Positions 1-13,244 of a stretch of 64,000 nucleotides of DNA are shown one piece after another. The position numbers were made by a program, and so were the translations under genes. Numbering within the stretch: the first letter of the stretch is position 1; each line of letters opens with the position of its first letter. The DNA is from Spodoptera frugiperda (taxonomy: Eukaryota; Arthropoda; Insecta; Lepidoptera; Noctuidae), in contig NC_064213.1 of assembly GCF_023101765.2 (NCBI RefSeq), forward strand, positions 6,634,001-6,698,000, written 5' to 3'. The notes beneath the pieces were generated by a model that was not told the origin of the DNA, made no database searches, and worked only from the letters and a program-made list of their open reading frames with translations.

Positions 1-1737
1 GCTACACGCCTATCAACATGCATATAGTTTTATGTAACGCAAGCGAGGGAGATATGCCTACTTTATCTAGGCACGTTAAAAATCACTAGCTCGGTGAGTC
101 GTTGGTCAGCTCGTTAACGATCTGCGGTTGACCCAGTTCTCTGAACATTGTTCTCACTTCATTCGATAGCAAACAATTTTATTGCTATCGTTCTGGGTAC
201 TCCCGGATTAAGTAGTAAACGGTATTTATACTCGCTGTTTATATTGACTTGAAAGCTTTTGCCAATTATGCTGGATCTGATGTTATTAATCAATTGACAT
301 TGTAAACGTTGCTTTTTTAATATCCTATACTTTTTAGTACCTACCTATGCTATATGGCGAGATGTATGAAAATGGAAAATATAGGCACTACCTTACCTGA
401 TGTTTAGAAAAATTCTGCAGTGTGAAAGAAAGTCAATTAAAATAGATTTCTATTAGTTGGTATTACGGATCACCAGTTAATATGGTGTAAAATTTTAAAA
501 ATCTTTTATCCTACTAGTCCTAATGTGTTCATTACATTACATATCGAGATGACTGAAGATGGACCATAAGCAGTCAAATCAAGCCCCATAAGAAACAGGT
601 GTCACCTCTTGTCTCTTGTTGAAACAAGATGATAAATAATCCTTCACATGTTTAAATAAGTAGGCAACTGCTTACCTACCCACATACCAAAGAACAAACG
701 TACATAAAACATGTATGTCTTAGCTTGTTTATTGACATAGGTCATGTTTGTAACGCACGTACAGTCTACTACTTATTTGAACCTACATAGGTATAGTTAC
801 CTACTATATTATGTAGTAGTAGGTAATGTAGGGGTAAAAACGACCCACATGACTGTAAAATGAGTGTGAAGATTCTATGCATTTCATATACCTGCCCCAG
901 GGCAATCTGTTTCATACAACTCGACGGGTTCAAAAATGACATGTCACTACCGCTACCTACATGTTATGTCGTTCCGGTTGGTCAAAACCGTTCAACTAGA
1001 TCATTTAATGTTTCAGACATCCGCTGTTTGTTAACTAAATAACCATAGATCCTAAGAGGCCTTCCGTTACAATGAACCGTCATGATAAGCGTTTGTTTAC
1101 TTAGGTACATATACATACTCGTACCTATATACCTACAGAGTACAGACCCATTACTATTATAGCTTCATATCATTTTCATCTGCAACCACTTTTGTGGTAT
1201 TTTTTTTTATTATTTTATTTTATTTCGCAACCCACTTGCAGCAAATTCTTCTAAGCGTGCAACATAACGCGGTTATCACTATAGTATGTACATATCAAGA
1301 AATCGATTACTCGGCTGCGCGCGCCGACCTATCTTCGGTTAACAGTTGGAACAAGTTCACGCAAATATCGTCAGCTGGCCTTTTAACATCACCAGGTATT
1401 GTTAAAGCCTCGTATTTACAATTAATAAATAAGTCAAATGTCTTTAAAATGTGTTTGTGAAAATGCCCGTTAACCGTAGTTCCATATATACCTAAGCAGT
1501 TTGTAAAGAAGTGAAAGATATGCTCAATTCCTAATATAGCTCTACCATCATAGTGACAGTCTTCCATAAATAACTGAAGTATTCGTATAGTGCAGTGCAA
1601 CTTCAATTAAAAATCTTCAATGACTCATATTTGGGTCACCAAAAGTCCTCTCTAAATAGCAAGAGTAAAGTGCGTTAATAAGTGAATAGGTGTATTTCTT
1701 AGTATTATTATTCCTGTTTCAGGAAAACGACGTCACG
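1..1737. other. 5' flank of the first CAT gene, no confirmed gene
   Basis: AT-rich DNA with no gene I can name. It probably holds the upstream non-coding exon(s) and promoter of the transporter that starts at 1738, because the first coding exon opens right after a 3' splice site (TTTCAG ending at 1722). A 99-codon open frame on the minus strand (1307-1606) has protein-like composition but matches no family I recognise; see findings. Confidence 0.5.
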
Positions 1738-4733
1738 ATGCCGGGGGCCAGACATAAGATACTTGGGCATGTCCTATCTGGCTTTTGCCATAAGATGAAT
1801 CGCCGTAAACCCATATACGGGGATTCATTGGATACCCCGCTGAACCGATGTCTTACTACCTTGGACATCACTTTATTGGGTAAGTTGCTATACATCATCA
1901 ACAATAGTACCTTTTGCTTGATTTTTTTTTGGATAAATGTACAAAATATGAACGAGTTTTGGAGTCAACTCAATTAAATTGTAGGCTATTTTTTGTGTTC
2001 AATAGAAATTATACTGTTTACAAATAGGAACCTAGACAGCTAATGGTAAAGAATCTACCTACTGATGTAATTAAGCAGTAGGCCTTAATTAATGATAATA
2101 CCTATCGCTATAGTTGTATGTATGTTTTGTAGGGAGATCTCGAAGTGATCATTGTTCCCGGTGGCGAGTACCCACAAAAAGTGAGATCTTAGAAATAAAT
2201 GACGTCAGATCGTGGCCCTCAGTAGTACTTACTTGGAATCCTAAAATTATTTCTTCTCTTCATTTCAGGCGTGGGGCATATGGTTGGAGCAGGCATTTAC
2301 GTCTTGACTGGAACCGTTGCCCGTAGCATGGCTGGACCAGCAACTGCTCTAAGTTTTCTTTTGGCTGGAATAACATCTACCTTGGCTGCTCTCTGCTATG
2401 CTGAATTCGGAACGAGAATTCCGAGAGCTGGCAGCGCATACGCCTACACGTATGTCAGTATCGGTGAATTTTGGGCTTTCATCATAGGTTGGAACATCGT
2501 ATTGGAATATATGATAGGTGAGATTTTACGACTCATAAGACCTAAGTCTATCATTATTTTCAAGTGATATACGCCTTACGCCTGTTAAAATCCGTTATGT
2601 TTGTTACAGGAGCCGCATCTGTGGCTAGAGCGTGGTCTGGCTATCTTGATGCCATGCTGGACGGTGCGATAAGCAACGCTACGATTTCCATAACAGGAGA
2701 AATGCACGAAACTCTTTTGAGTAGATATCCAGACGTCTTAGCATTTTTAATATGCATCGTGGCATCTTTAATTTTAGCTGTTGGTGTTAAAACTTCAGCG
2801 TACATAAACAACGGCCTCACAATCTTGAACCTCTTGGTTATATCTCTTGTGATATTCCTCGGCTTCTATTACGCTGACATCAGTAATTGGTCCCAGAAGA
2901 ATGGCGGCTTCATGCCATTTGGAGTTAGTGGCGTGTTAGCTGGAGCTGCTACTTGCTTTTATGCATTCGTGGGTTTTGACAGTATATCAGCTTCCAGTGA
3001 GGAAGCTAAAGACCCATCCCGGTCGATTCCTATCGCTACCATCCTGTCAATGGCACTTGTTGCTTTTGGCTACATTTTGGTTGCTCTCGCATTGACATTG
3101 ATGGTTCCGTTTAATACAATCAACCCCGATGCCGCTTTACCAGCTGCTCTCGGTGCAGTTCACGCTGATTGGGCTAAGTATGCAGTTGCCGTGGGCGCGG
3201 TGTGCGGTATGACCACGACTCTGTTGGGCTCCTTGTTTTCTTTGCCACGTTGTCTGTACGCCATGTCCGCTGATGGTCTCTTATTCGGTTTCCTCAGTGA
3301 CATCAGCAACAAGTCACAGATTCCTATTGTTAACTTGATTATCTCTGGTTTGTCATCGGCCTTGATAGCATTACTGTTTGATCTGGAGAAGCTTGTGGAG
3401 TTTATGTCGATAGGAACTCTGTTAGCGTACACTATTGTGAGTGCTGCAGTGATCATTCTTCGTTATCGGCCTGTTCCTGCGGTGGACGACAAGAGTTTTG
3501 GAGTGCCACAACTGGAGTCTCCTGGTGATAGGGAAGATAGTTCTGCGACTGGTACTCCGGGTACTGATGGTGGTTCTTCATCCTCTGAGGTACGTACTTA
3601 GTGTTCATTCACTTAATATGTTATTAGATAGTTTTATTTGAGATCTAATATGTTTCTTTTCTTTACAGATGTTTGAAGCTTTGACGGTTGGTCGTCTTCG
3701 GGCTCAATACGCTTGGTTGGAGCCCCTGGCAGGCGGCCGGGCTCCTGGAGCTGCCGTTACGAGCTGCGTGTACACGTTTACTGCTGCCGCTGCAGCTCTG
3801 TGTGCGCACAACCACTTCTTAGCAGAACCGGCTGGACTGTGGGCTTTGCTGCCAGATTTTGTCTTGAGTTTCATTATTGTTGCATGTGAGTATAAGTTTT
3901 TATGTTGTTTAAAGTTCAGTTAAGTCAAATCTGTAATTATTATCTGTTTACACACAATTTAGTCATAGTGTAAGTATTATTATAAAGTCTAATAAAGTAC
4001 TCTCATAGAATATATCTTGTAAATTAATGGGTTTATCAATAATTCTTCAGGTTTGGTGATAATTTGGGCACATCAACAAAGTCCGACGCGGCTTCCTTTC
4101 CGTGTGCCATGGGTTCCACTGCTACCGGCTCTAAGTGTCATGCTCAACGTCGAGCTCATGATAAACCTTAACGCACTTACCTGGGCTCGATTTGCTATTT
4201 GGATGACTTTTGGTAAGTTGCATCTGTCATCTGGCTAATAATATCTTCTGATTTATTTGGTTGCGGGATACAAGACGGTCATTTATTTCCCTAGGACGCA
4301 CTGGACTTCAATGATCTGGTGTTTTCATGGTTGTATCTACTATAGATCCTGGCTTACAGGAGTTGCAGCGGTATGGGAGGTTGTCCCATTAAAAAAAAGT
4401 TCCATCTGTAATAGATAAGTTAGTGGAAGACACAAAGAATTAACCAAGAATATTTTTTATATATTAGTAACACTACAACAATTAAAGTACATTACTTACA
4501 TTTCAGGCCTTCTCCTTTACTTCTTGTACGGGATCCACCATAGCAAACTGGGCGAGGGCGTCACAGGACTTCTATCGCGGTCAGCCAGTGGAGGAGGTCA
4601 CAGTGGCGGATGGGGCGCTGTTGAGAAGACCAGTGCTATCGCTCGCCGCGTCGGGCGTTTCGCTCGCGGCAGCAAGGGCGACGACCGCAAACCGATCATT
4701 AGCGATGACGACTTATCCAGGCGTGAACCGTGA
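1738..4733 (+). CDS. Cationic amino acid transporter (SLC7/CAT family)
   Basis: Predicted plasma-membrane transporter of the APC superfamily, CAT branch, which moves cationic or other amino acids. Six coding exons: 1738-1879, 2269-2517, 2610-3589, 3669-3885, 4051-4212, 4507-4733. They join in phase to 658 residues, close to the usual 620-690. The start ATG lies 15 bases after a TTTCAG acceptor, so the 5' UTR is spliced. The first helix has the hallmark VGHMVGAGIYVLTG (residues ~48-61). It is followed by YAEFGTRIPRAGSAYAYTYV, then GFDSISASSEEAKDPSRSIP in the sixth-helix region, all standard for CATs. The conserved PFRVPWVPLLPALS and YFLYGIHHS segments mark the C-terminal helices, and the tail is basic then acidic (GDDRKPIISDDDL). 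A diverged paralogue lies at 18-23 kb on the other strand. The family assignment is firm; substrate and orthologue name cannot be told from the sequence. Confidence 0.93.
4291..4395 (+). repeat. Short interspersed repeat in the last CAT intron
   Basis: A block containing GATCCTGGCTTACAGGAGTT and then GCAGCGGTATGGGAGGTTGT. The same block recurs at about 18528-18610 (same strand) and 48640-48725 (opposite strand). In all three it is followed, or on the reverse strand preceded, by a run around CCCAATAAAA. It has no coding potential. It is a dispersed lepidopteran repeat of a class I cannot name. Confidence 0.6.
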
Positions 4734-5495
4734 TTCTAAACTTCAAGTATGTATCTTTCCTAATTTAAAAACAACGCGATTTCTTAGTCTTGCCAGCTTA
4801 AATAAGTATTTCGTCAATGTGTTGCCATATTGTGTCAATAATAAATAATCACTGTGACAGCAAAATTGATTGAAGTAACGAGCGCATATTAATGTCTTAT
4901 TGTGCTTTCTAATAATTATATGAGTGTACTTTATTAGGATTTGGTTATAGATTTATTCGAGTTTACTAAGCTAAGAGAGGAAAAGTACCTAATGATAGAC
5001 TTTATTCAAAAATTCATTGACATATAATACAAATTATTATGGACATAGAACATAGACTGTATGTAGACCATGCAAAGAAAAATGTAAAAAAAATATAACT
5101 GAAGTACCTATAATAGTGTGATCGTATTATAAATTATAATCAATAGTGTACAGATGCCTATAGAATAGTGAACAAATTGAATCTCAAAATTCAAACACCT
5201 GTTAAGTACCTGTTTACCAAAGAATAATAGATTATTTCATTGCTCTTATGTATTCTATGTAATTAATTTGTAAATAGATGTTGCTATTCGTTTCTCAGGT
5301 GACATGAAACGTTGTGTTGCATTGCACAAGAATAAAAAAGCACAAAGTACCAATTTAAATTTTTTATTGTCAAACAAAATTCATTTCATAGTGCCATATT
5401 GATGTCAACTTAAACATTACAGGGTCAATTAATGTATAAAGGCAAAGTGCTGCGACAACACAATTATATTGAAATTGTCGAGAACATTATGGGCT

Positions 5496-5873
5496 TGCGT
5501 AGACGAGAGACTGTTTACCTGTTGCTGAGAGCAATCTATTGAGGACAAGGAAAAAGACCCACCGCGAACTATACTGAATCACTGGGTAAATACAGCTGAA
5601 ACTAGTCACTGATCCGTATCCAAAATTGGGTCGATCTAGGTTTTTGGCATAAATTTAATCCAAATAATATCCGTTTCAGCCTACAGTACCCTTAGTACGA
5701 GAGCCGGATCGACTAAACCAACCAATCAGAGCTCCGAATGCGCTCTCGTTTCGATTACTTTAAACGTAAAGCAAATTGGACTAAGGGTACAGTCCTTTGT
5801 AAGAGTTATTCGATAATGTTTATAAGGGATTTACAAAACCATTTTACCCTATAAACAGTCTCTCGTCTGCGCA
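5496..5873. mobile_element. MITE with a second MITE nested inside
   Basis: The ends form a 22 bp inverted repeat with one mismatch: GCGTAGACGAGAGACTGTTT at the left (5497-5516) and its complement at 5853-5872. Inside, 5683-5793 is a separate element bounded by ACAGTACCCTTAGT and ACTAAGGGTACAGT. Relatives of the inner element occur at 19828-19989. No coding capacity. Confidence 0.65.
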
Positions 5874-6139
5874 GGTCTGAATAGCTTTTTTACTTGTTTG
5901 AATGTATTACAAAATGTGTGTAACGTTGTGTTATGAGTGGTAAATCATTTTATAATTATTTTATTTTACACAATGAGGTAAAGTGAGCTCTGCCTAATCC
6001 TTCGGGGAATACAAGGCATGATGGGTCTTCATTGGAACACCATGTCGTACGACTAATCACGCAACCAACAGTTTTATGGAGGGTATCGGTGTCAACTTAG
6101 TTGCGCAACAAGTTGTCGGCGACAAAATCAACCTTACTA

Positions 6140-6251
6140 CCGTACTCAGAAACATTTAATGGTTACTTAACCCAGTCCTTAGCAATTGTTTTCGGAACAA
6201 AATCGTTACTAAGGAACAGGTTAATTAATCATTAAATGTCTCTGAGTGCGG
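6140..6251. mobile_element. Foldback MITE, CCGTACTCAGA family
   Basis: A ~112 bp, nearly palindromic element. It starts CCGTACTCAGAAACATTTAA and ends in the near-complement TTAAATGTCTCTGAGTGCGG. Close copies occur at 51538-51649 and 52470-52564, and a partial copy at 25388-25466. It lies between weaker outer inverted repeats (GTCGTACGACTAATC near 6044 and its near-complement near 6304), so it may itself sit inside an older element. Confidence 0.7.
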
Positions 6252-9061
6252 TATTTGTTTGTTTTGGTGTCTTTAGCATGGTAGCTGTTGTGATCAGTTG
6301 GACGATTAGTCGGGCGACTATTGTGTCCTAATGATAGGGCCTTTATGTTATTTAAAGTGAAACTAAATATTTATTATTGTTAATCCAGATCTCTTTGCAG
6401 TTTATGCTTTAATGTAATGTATGAGTGCACAAATTGTATGCCTAATGGTATAAATTCAGTTCTATCACATAGATTCTATTTAGAAATATTTCTTCCAAAT
6501 GCTTGGTTATATTTGAGAAAATATTTTATATTTTAGATGATATAATGACAGTTGCAAGTTAGCACAAAGTGTACCTACTCTTGTATACCTAATAATCACA
6601 TGTATGGATCTATTATATAATAATTATGGCGCAAATTACATAGATAGAAATGAACTATAGTACCATTGTTATAAAGATTGTATATTTTAAGTGTTGATGT
6701 GTACATAAAGAAACTATAATAATACGTCATTACTGTTTTTCCTTTGCTCCCTGTACTTCGTATTTATTTACACAAGTTATCACATACATACAAATAAAAA
6801 ATATATATACAGTAAATCGTGAGAACAATAATTTGTACTGTCGACAAAAATACATGATGGTGTACGTTTTAAATTAATACTTCGTTATGAAATGGACGCT
6901 ACAATATATTAAACAACAATTTTAAACTAAAGACAATCAACATAATAGATTAACTAAATAATATTCACTAAAATGAAGTGGATGAGGGGTTTTTACTTTT
7001 GCGCTCAAGAGATGGCGTTAGTGTCCTAAAGTCCTATTGGTTCAATCAGTGTTGGTGTGACAATTTGATTGGCTAATGACTTGTTAAAGGACCTTAAGAT
7101 ACACTAGTGCATCCAGCACAACAAAACGCACCCATAGATTGAAAGTGACCGAATCCAAAAACTGCAAGTTATGGGAAATGAGCCAGAAAGTCTCAGAAAA
7201 TTATAGTATTGAATACATATTAGTATATCTCTTCCGTATTCTATGACACGATTGATTTTACTATTTATGAATTAGTTCTTTGGTTGTAGAGTATATTTTA
7301 TGACATTTCAATAGAAACTTTTAACGAAAATTGGTTTGAACGAGATAACATTATTAGTTTTTAAGATATAAAACATTTTCAAAAACCGCAAATATAACTT
7401 TGTCGTTCATACAAACACTATGTAAAACCAAGTTATTTTATAACTTTTATATTATGTCATCTACTTGCTGCTACGGAACCCTTCATGGGCGAGTCCGACT
7501 CGCACTTGGCCGGTTTTTTAGTTAAGTCACTTTCATGCTAAGGGTGCGAAAAGCCCTCATTCTAATTTAAACTACTTAACAGCTACCTATATACGGTACG
7601 TCATTGACGTTTATATAAAAATTATACAAGAATGTCACAAATATTGGAATCATTTTATTTTACTAATTGCACTCCTTATAAAGTTACAAATACATAGTTA
7701 CTAAAATATACATATTTTAGAGTGGGGCTATTTTATAAATTCAACTTTAGCTAGGCTTTTTAGTAAGAAAATTTAGTCTTTTATTTATTTTATTGTAGGA
7801 TAGTATGAAAATGGTGAGAAAATGTGTATATACTGTGGCAAGAGAGGACCAGTAGGCCTCTTAGTATTGACATATGAAGTTTTTGAAAATACATAAAATA
7901 TAGAAAGTTTATCTGGAAGAATATAAACTAAAAAATATTAAATAAAAATAATACACACTAGAAATAGAGCACCAAAATATAAGACAGTAATGCTCGTTTT
8001 CAACAACCTCTCCTAAATTTAAAGAATCCCCTAAGTTAGGATAGGTGAAATTTAATTCAGTCAATTCATTTTTGATTTCACCGACAAATGACACCTTACA
8101 CTACAAATAGTTAGGTAGTTAGGGGTTAGTTTAGGTACTATGTAAGGATAAGTGTTATAAAATTAAGTAACAGTTTAGTTTAGGGGTGGTTGATGAAAAC
8201 GAGACTAATAAATAATTGAAAGTTAAAATTAATCATAAGAAGTGTTTATAACTAATCGCAACCCTAGAAGAAATAACATAATAGCACTCTGCTCAACAGA
8301 CCGCATATAAAAACAAATTTGTGAAAACATTTGGAATAAATTGTGCTTATGTGCTTTTGGCTGGAACAATTAATACTTTAAAATATTGAAATAAACAGTA
8401 AAGAATGATACTTTTATCACTATAGAAACTAATTAAATAAATATATTATTCTTTGAATCTGAGCATGTTTTTATAATGAGGATCAATTAAGTCTTTACCT
8501 ATGAAATAACCGTTTTTTAAAAGTAAATGTGGCAAGTACATCCAATCAAAACTACTTGCAAATAAAATTGAACCTTATAATTTAAAGTATAAGCTTCACT
8601 TTTTATTACGGGCAAAATATTGGCCAATGGAGAAAAAGGATATCATCCCTAAGTTTGTGATGGGAACTTCTTTATTGACCTTGTTGATATATTATGCATG
8701 TATTATACATATATAAACCTTCCTCTTGAATCATTCTACCTATTACAAGAAACCGCATCGAAATACGTTATGTAGTTTTAGATATTTAAGCATACAGAGG
8801 GACATAAGGACAGAGAAAGCTACTTTGTTTTATACTATGTAGAGATTACTTACTAAAGTTGTTTAAAAAAATTCATTATCTCTTTACCGCAAAAGGTCAT
8901 TTCATAGGTAATGACTAATTATTTCCTCTGGAATATTATGAGTTAAGGTAACTTTCTGAGGAAAAGGTACTGCATGTGAAATCAGAAGACTTTTTCTCTG
9001 AAAACCTTTACAATATATACATAATATTATCATATTAGATGGGAATTAACGAGATTCAGTC

Positions 9062-12000
9062 TTATCTGTTAAATTGGCTGATTTGCCATGCTGAAGCGGG
9101 CAGTCGTTGTAGTCTGTTGATGGTCGGCTTCCCCCACATGAGCCAGACGAAGCCGATGACTACACATAGTATTGTTTCTATGTAGTATCCGTCTATTCGC
9201 ACGTCGCATGAACCGCCGAACGACTTACATTCCTAGGAGGAAAAATATGAGTTGTTTATTAAAGGAAGTATGTTATTATTGGGTTATTTTACAAGCAACT
9301 ATATTAAATTACATGTATAGTTATTACCGTAAGTTATGGATTTTCCTGTATGTATATTTTTAAGGTATATCATGTTTATTTCCTCCCTTTTATAATTATG
9401 TTTGAAGGAAAATCTAACAAAACAATAATTCAGCTATTCTTCATGAATGTACGTGAGTAAACTGTGATTTTTATTTAATTTAAAGTTTTGTTATCAAAAT
9501 GTTCTCGTATCATAAAAGTGGTAGAAATGAGAACTACAGTTTTTTATGTAGCGTGGGGTACAGTGGCTGCTGACAAACCTTTGAACATAAAATTTTTGAA
9601 AGCTACAGTGATTGGACAAACTGTACCGTACGCTACATTACTGCCATCTAGTGACCAAATACGATAGCCATCATTGAGTAAGAAATAACTTGTTTTACTT
9701 ACAGTCTCCTCGCCCTCAGAAGAACATGTGTTATCAGAGAGTCCTTGGTATGAGCATTCCTTAAATGTGAGGTGGTCAATGGCCCATAGAGCGAGGGTGT
9801 TAGGCCAATTAGTTCCCAGGTTGGACATAGTGTTGAGGAAAGTCATGTAGGTCCCGCCGACTGCTGGGTCTGATACTTTAGCAAAGAACGCCATCACAGC
9901 CACGAACATGCAGTAGAGACATGTCTGTAAGTGAAGTAAATATAGAATTTTGTAATATTCGTTTTTTTTTGTGTCCTGACCCAAGGAATCCGTAACATTT
10001 TAAGGTTTTTTTTTTATTGTTTTATTATTTTTGCTATAGTATTTATTTTCAGACAATTTAGATGAATTAATGTGACTTAAATTTCTTTTCTTAATTTTCT
10101 TTGATACAAAACCATAAAGTGAACTCTTATAAAGTATAAGTAATAATAGCTTTATAAGTAAGTAATAGCTTTCAATTTAGCATGATTTATTGATTTTCAA
10201 ATATCACAGTTATGTAAAGAACATACCTGATGGAAGATGTAGAGCATCATCAAAATGAAGAGATACGAATAGGAGGGGGGAGCATCATTGAGTAGGGTGG
10301 GGGTGATGGCTACTAGGGCAGCAGCTAGTGGTCCTACTAACAGCCGCAGCGGGAAGGCACGGAGCCATAGAGAGAGGGGCTCCCGACCTGTTGTGTGTTT
10401 TGCTAATAGCTGAAATAATAATATTCAGTGTTATAAATATTTTGCTAAATCTAACATCTAAGGTAGACATCAATTTGAGAAGTACTAGGAATAATGCTGA
10501 ATGCTGATCCAAATTAGAAAGATACTGAATTAATATTTGATGTTGGTACCTACTGAGTTTTATGGTAGTTTACATACAATTAATACCATATCTTGACTGA
10601 AATTCTAAGCACTTTATGATAATAAGCATTCCAAAATAGCCCAGAAATACTTATAATTTCCGAAATACTCACCACTGGCATTATGATTTGTACAGGGACC
10701 AATGGAACTGCAAGCAGAGCTAAGTCTTCCCTCGGAACTCCAGCCTCGACAAGTTTTAGGCCAGACACGGCATCACTGGCACAGAATCCAAGCTGTAACA
10801 TAAAACATGGATAATTAGAATTAGACTAAATTATTAAATCAACAATCTGTTACTAAAGGATCTACAATAACTTGATATTAAAGTAGATAGTTGTTTGAAA
10901 ATATAAGAACGTGAAAAATTACCTTAGCTGTGAACAAAACCAGAGCCAGAGTGCGTACAGCAGGCAGCTTTATAATCGTGTACAACTGTTTGTAAGCCGT
11001 AACAACATCACTGAGACCCTTCACATCATTCTCCTTTGTATTCGGAGCATCATTAGCTTCATGCTTGAACACCGCAATCAACGTAGTAGTCACAATGAAC
11101 ACCCATCCCCAGAAGAGTAGGAAACTAGCAAGCGTCACAAGTCCTTCATCTTGAGGCTCATAATACAAGTACTTGTTGCAGAAGTAAGGAGATTCCAGAG
11201 CCAGGAACATCACATATCCGAGGAAGAAACCAGCTGTTTGTCCGACAGTATTACAGGTTGAGGCATGACCAACATTGCACCTGGAAATTATAACAGTAAA
11301 CTTGTAGTACAGAGGGAAGGTTTCTTCTTATATTGCGAAGGTAAGAGCATGATTGGTCATCATGCATGTTTAATGTGGAATTGAAATTGCAACATATGGT
11401 AGATTATAAGTCATTGATGACAATCAAATTAATATATTATGTCAGTTTTATAATTGATTACTTATAAGTAATTATTATCACAGATTCGTAACACTGATAA
11501 GAAATACAAGCCAATTGAAATGTCTAGGATAAGGTAAATTACTTGATTATTTAATTAATTTAATTTCACTAATATTGCAACTATTTTCATAAACCTGTTG
11601 AGTTTTTTTTATACCTTTTAAGCATGGTAAGAGCCCATCCGTCAACAGCAATATCTTGTGTGGCTGCCAAGAAGTTCAGGAAAAGGAATGACATAGTCAG
11701 AATGGTCATCGAAGGTGGCACATCATCGGAACCCAGCCAATCAGTGACGCTATACGACATGATGATCATTACAATACCAATCAGGTATTGCACTGGTACC
11801 AGCCAAGTTTTTCTTCGACCGAATTGTGGCCAGAATAGAGCATCCACAATAGGTGCCCATAATAGCTTCACACTGAACGGCCAGTTGACGAAACTGAATT
11901 CTGCCTGAAAATAATTTATACATAATGTATTAAATACCTAGAAGCCTCTACCAGGAAGGCTCGAGTGTTATTTCAGACTATTATCTCTATTATCATTCAA

Positions 12001-13244
12001 TATGTTTTGCTTGAAAAAGTACCATACAGCCCCATAATATATTTAACACTTTCGTGGACAGTACTCTTTCACAGGTTGCAGCTACTAAGACACTACTTTT
12101 TTTTCGTACATTGCTCACAGACGTAGTGTCACATAATGCAAAAATTTAAAATAATGTAGTGACAGTACAAAAGTCGTAATTATACCTGTGGTGACAGTAC
12201 AACATGCCGTTCTTTACAATAGTATGAAAAATCAGGCGTCGTGAGGCGTACTGATTTTATGGAACTAAAAACTGATACGTCGACAGGCGTACTGTTGTAT
12301 CACTTTAGGCTATCTAGACGCCTGTGGCCGTTACTGTCCACCAACGTGTTAAGATATTAAAATAATTTATTGGGAATTTAGTATTTTTCTCAACTAGTAA
12401 TGGAAGTATCACACAATTGATATTTATTTACCTAAATACAATATAAGTGAATAAATCAATGATATTGTTGTCATTTAGAAAATATTTTTCCTGTTTGTTT
12501 TAGATAAGATGAGGTTATAGAAACAGAGGTTTAATTTATGTTTTTATTTTATTTTCAGTCATGATCATTAGACTGTAGAGCAAAGGCCTCCCTACTCCCT
12601 ACCCACCATCCACTTAATCTATTTTTATTCGTTCTAGTGGCATTTTGAATGGAAAAAAATGTGTGACAGTCATAGTTCAGATTATCTCAATTTTCAAAAT
12701 TGACTGTTAATATAATATTTGTATTATCAAACTAGGTATCAATAAATAGGTAGGGAGAAAAATATTAACATTAAAAACCGGTTCTGCAGTCAGCTAAGGC
12801 AATACGAGTTCTAACATATAAGCCATTTATAATTTCAATTTAAGCTTAAATCAAATCTTAATTAACCATCAACAAAGTACAAGAATAAAAAGATTATTAC
12901 AGTTTTTAATTACATTCCTATTTCACAGATATCATAGTCGTATAATAGGAAATTTTACGAGTTAATACATCATGTATATACCTCCTAGCGGTCAGCGGTT
13001 GCGAAATTAAAAACTATGAATAAAAACTACTTACTTGTTGAGTATAAGTTATGCCACGATTTTGAAGGAGCATGGGTACAGCTCCTGCAAGACCGAGCGG
13101 TATACCCTGCAGGGTGTAAAGAAATAATAACACTGATATATTTAATTCATCTCCCTTGATATTACTGCGCCCTTCTGTTTGATTGTCACCATTTTCTATC
13201 AATTCCTCCTTCTCAGGTGAATGTTTACGCTTAGTTATCGGCAT
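9062..13244 (-). CDS. SLC33A1: Acetyl-coenzyme A transporter (SLC33A1/AT-1)
   Basis: Multi-pass ER-membrane carrier of the major facilitator type. In animals it brings acetyl-CoA into the ER lumen for protein and ganglioside acetylation. Seven coding exons on the minus strand: 13244-13035, 11904-11615, 11280-10923, 10792-10673, 10409-10227, 9924-9703, 9232-9062. They join in phase to 517 residues (animal homologues ~550). Diagnostic segments are LLFLYTLQGIPLGLAGAVPM in the first helix, NWPFSVKLLWAPIVDALFWP, FGRRKTWLVPVQYLIG, AATQDIAVDGWALTMLKR, and GHASTCNTVGQTAGFFLGY. The last is followed near the C-terminus by ATVGGTYMTFLNTMSNLG-like sequence, read here as SDPAVGGTYMTFLNTMSNLG. The cytosolic N-terminus is charged. 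The ATG lies in an exon opened by a CCAG acceptor at 13262, so a non-coding first exon is expected upstream. Transcription diverges from PNKP. Confidence 0.95.
12043..12352. mobile_element. MITE in the first SLC33A1 intron
   Basis: A 310 bp element with imperfect terminal inverted repeats. The left end is TTAACACTTTCGTGGACAGT and the right end is the complement of TTAACACGTTGGTGGACAGT. It contains inverted GTACTG/AGGCGT-type pairs. No open frame. It lies inside the 1.1 kb intron between the first two coding exons of SLC33A1. Confidence 0.65.

Larger units (their letters stand above)
4734..9061. other. CAT 3' UTR / repeat-rich spacer
   Basis: No coding gene seen. The start is probably the 3' UTR of the transporter: AATAAA-type signals occur near 4845 and 5330, and again near 6700. 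Two nested or abutting inverted-repeat elements lie at 5496-5873 and 6140-6251. From 7450 to 7520 there is a lepidopteran repeat end with GAGTCCGACTCGCACTTGGC. At 8680-8850 lies a non-LTR-like repeat fragment, ending with a 'gacagagaaagctactttgtt' type segment that recurs at 30600-30830 (reverse) and 52600-52770. Confidence 0.5.
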
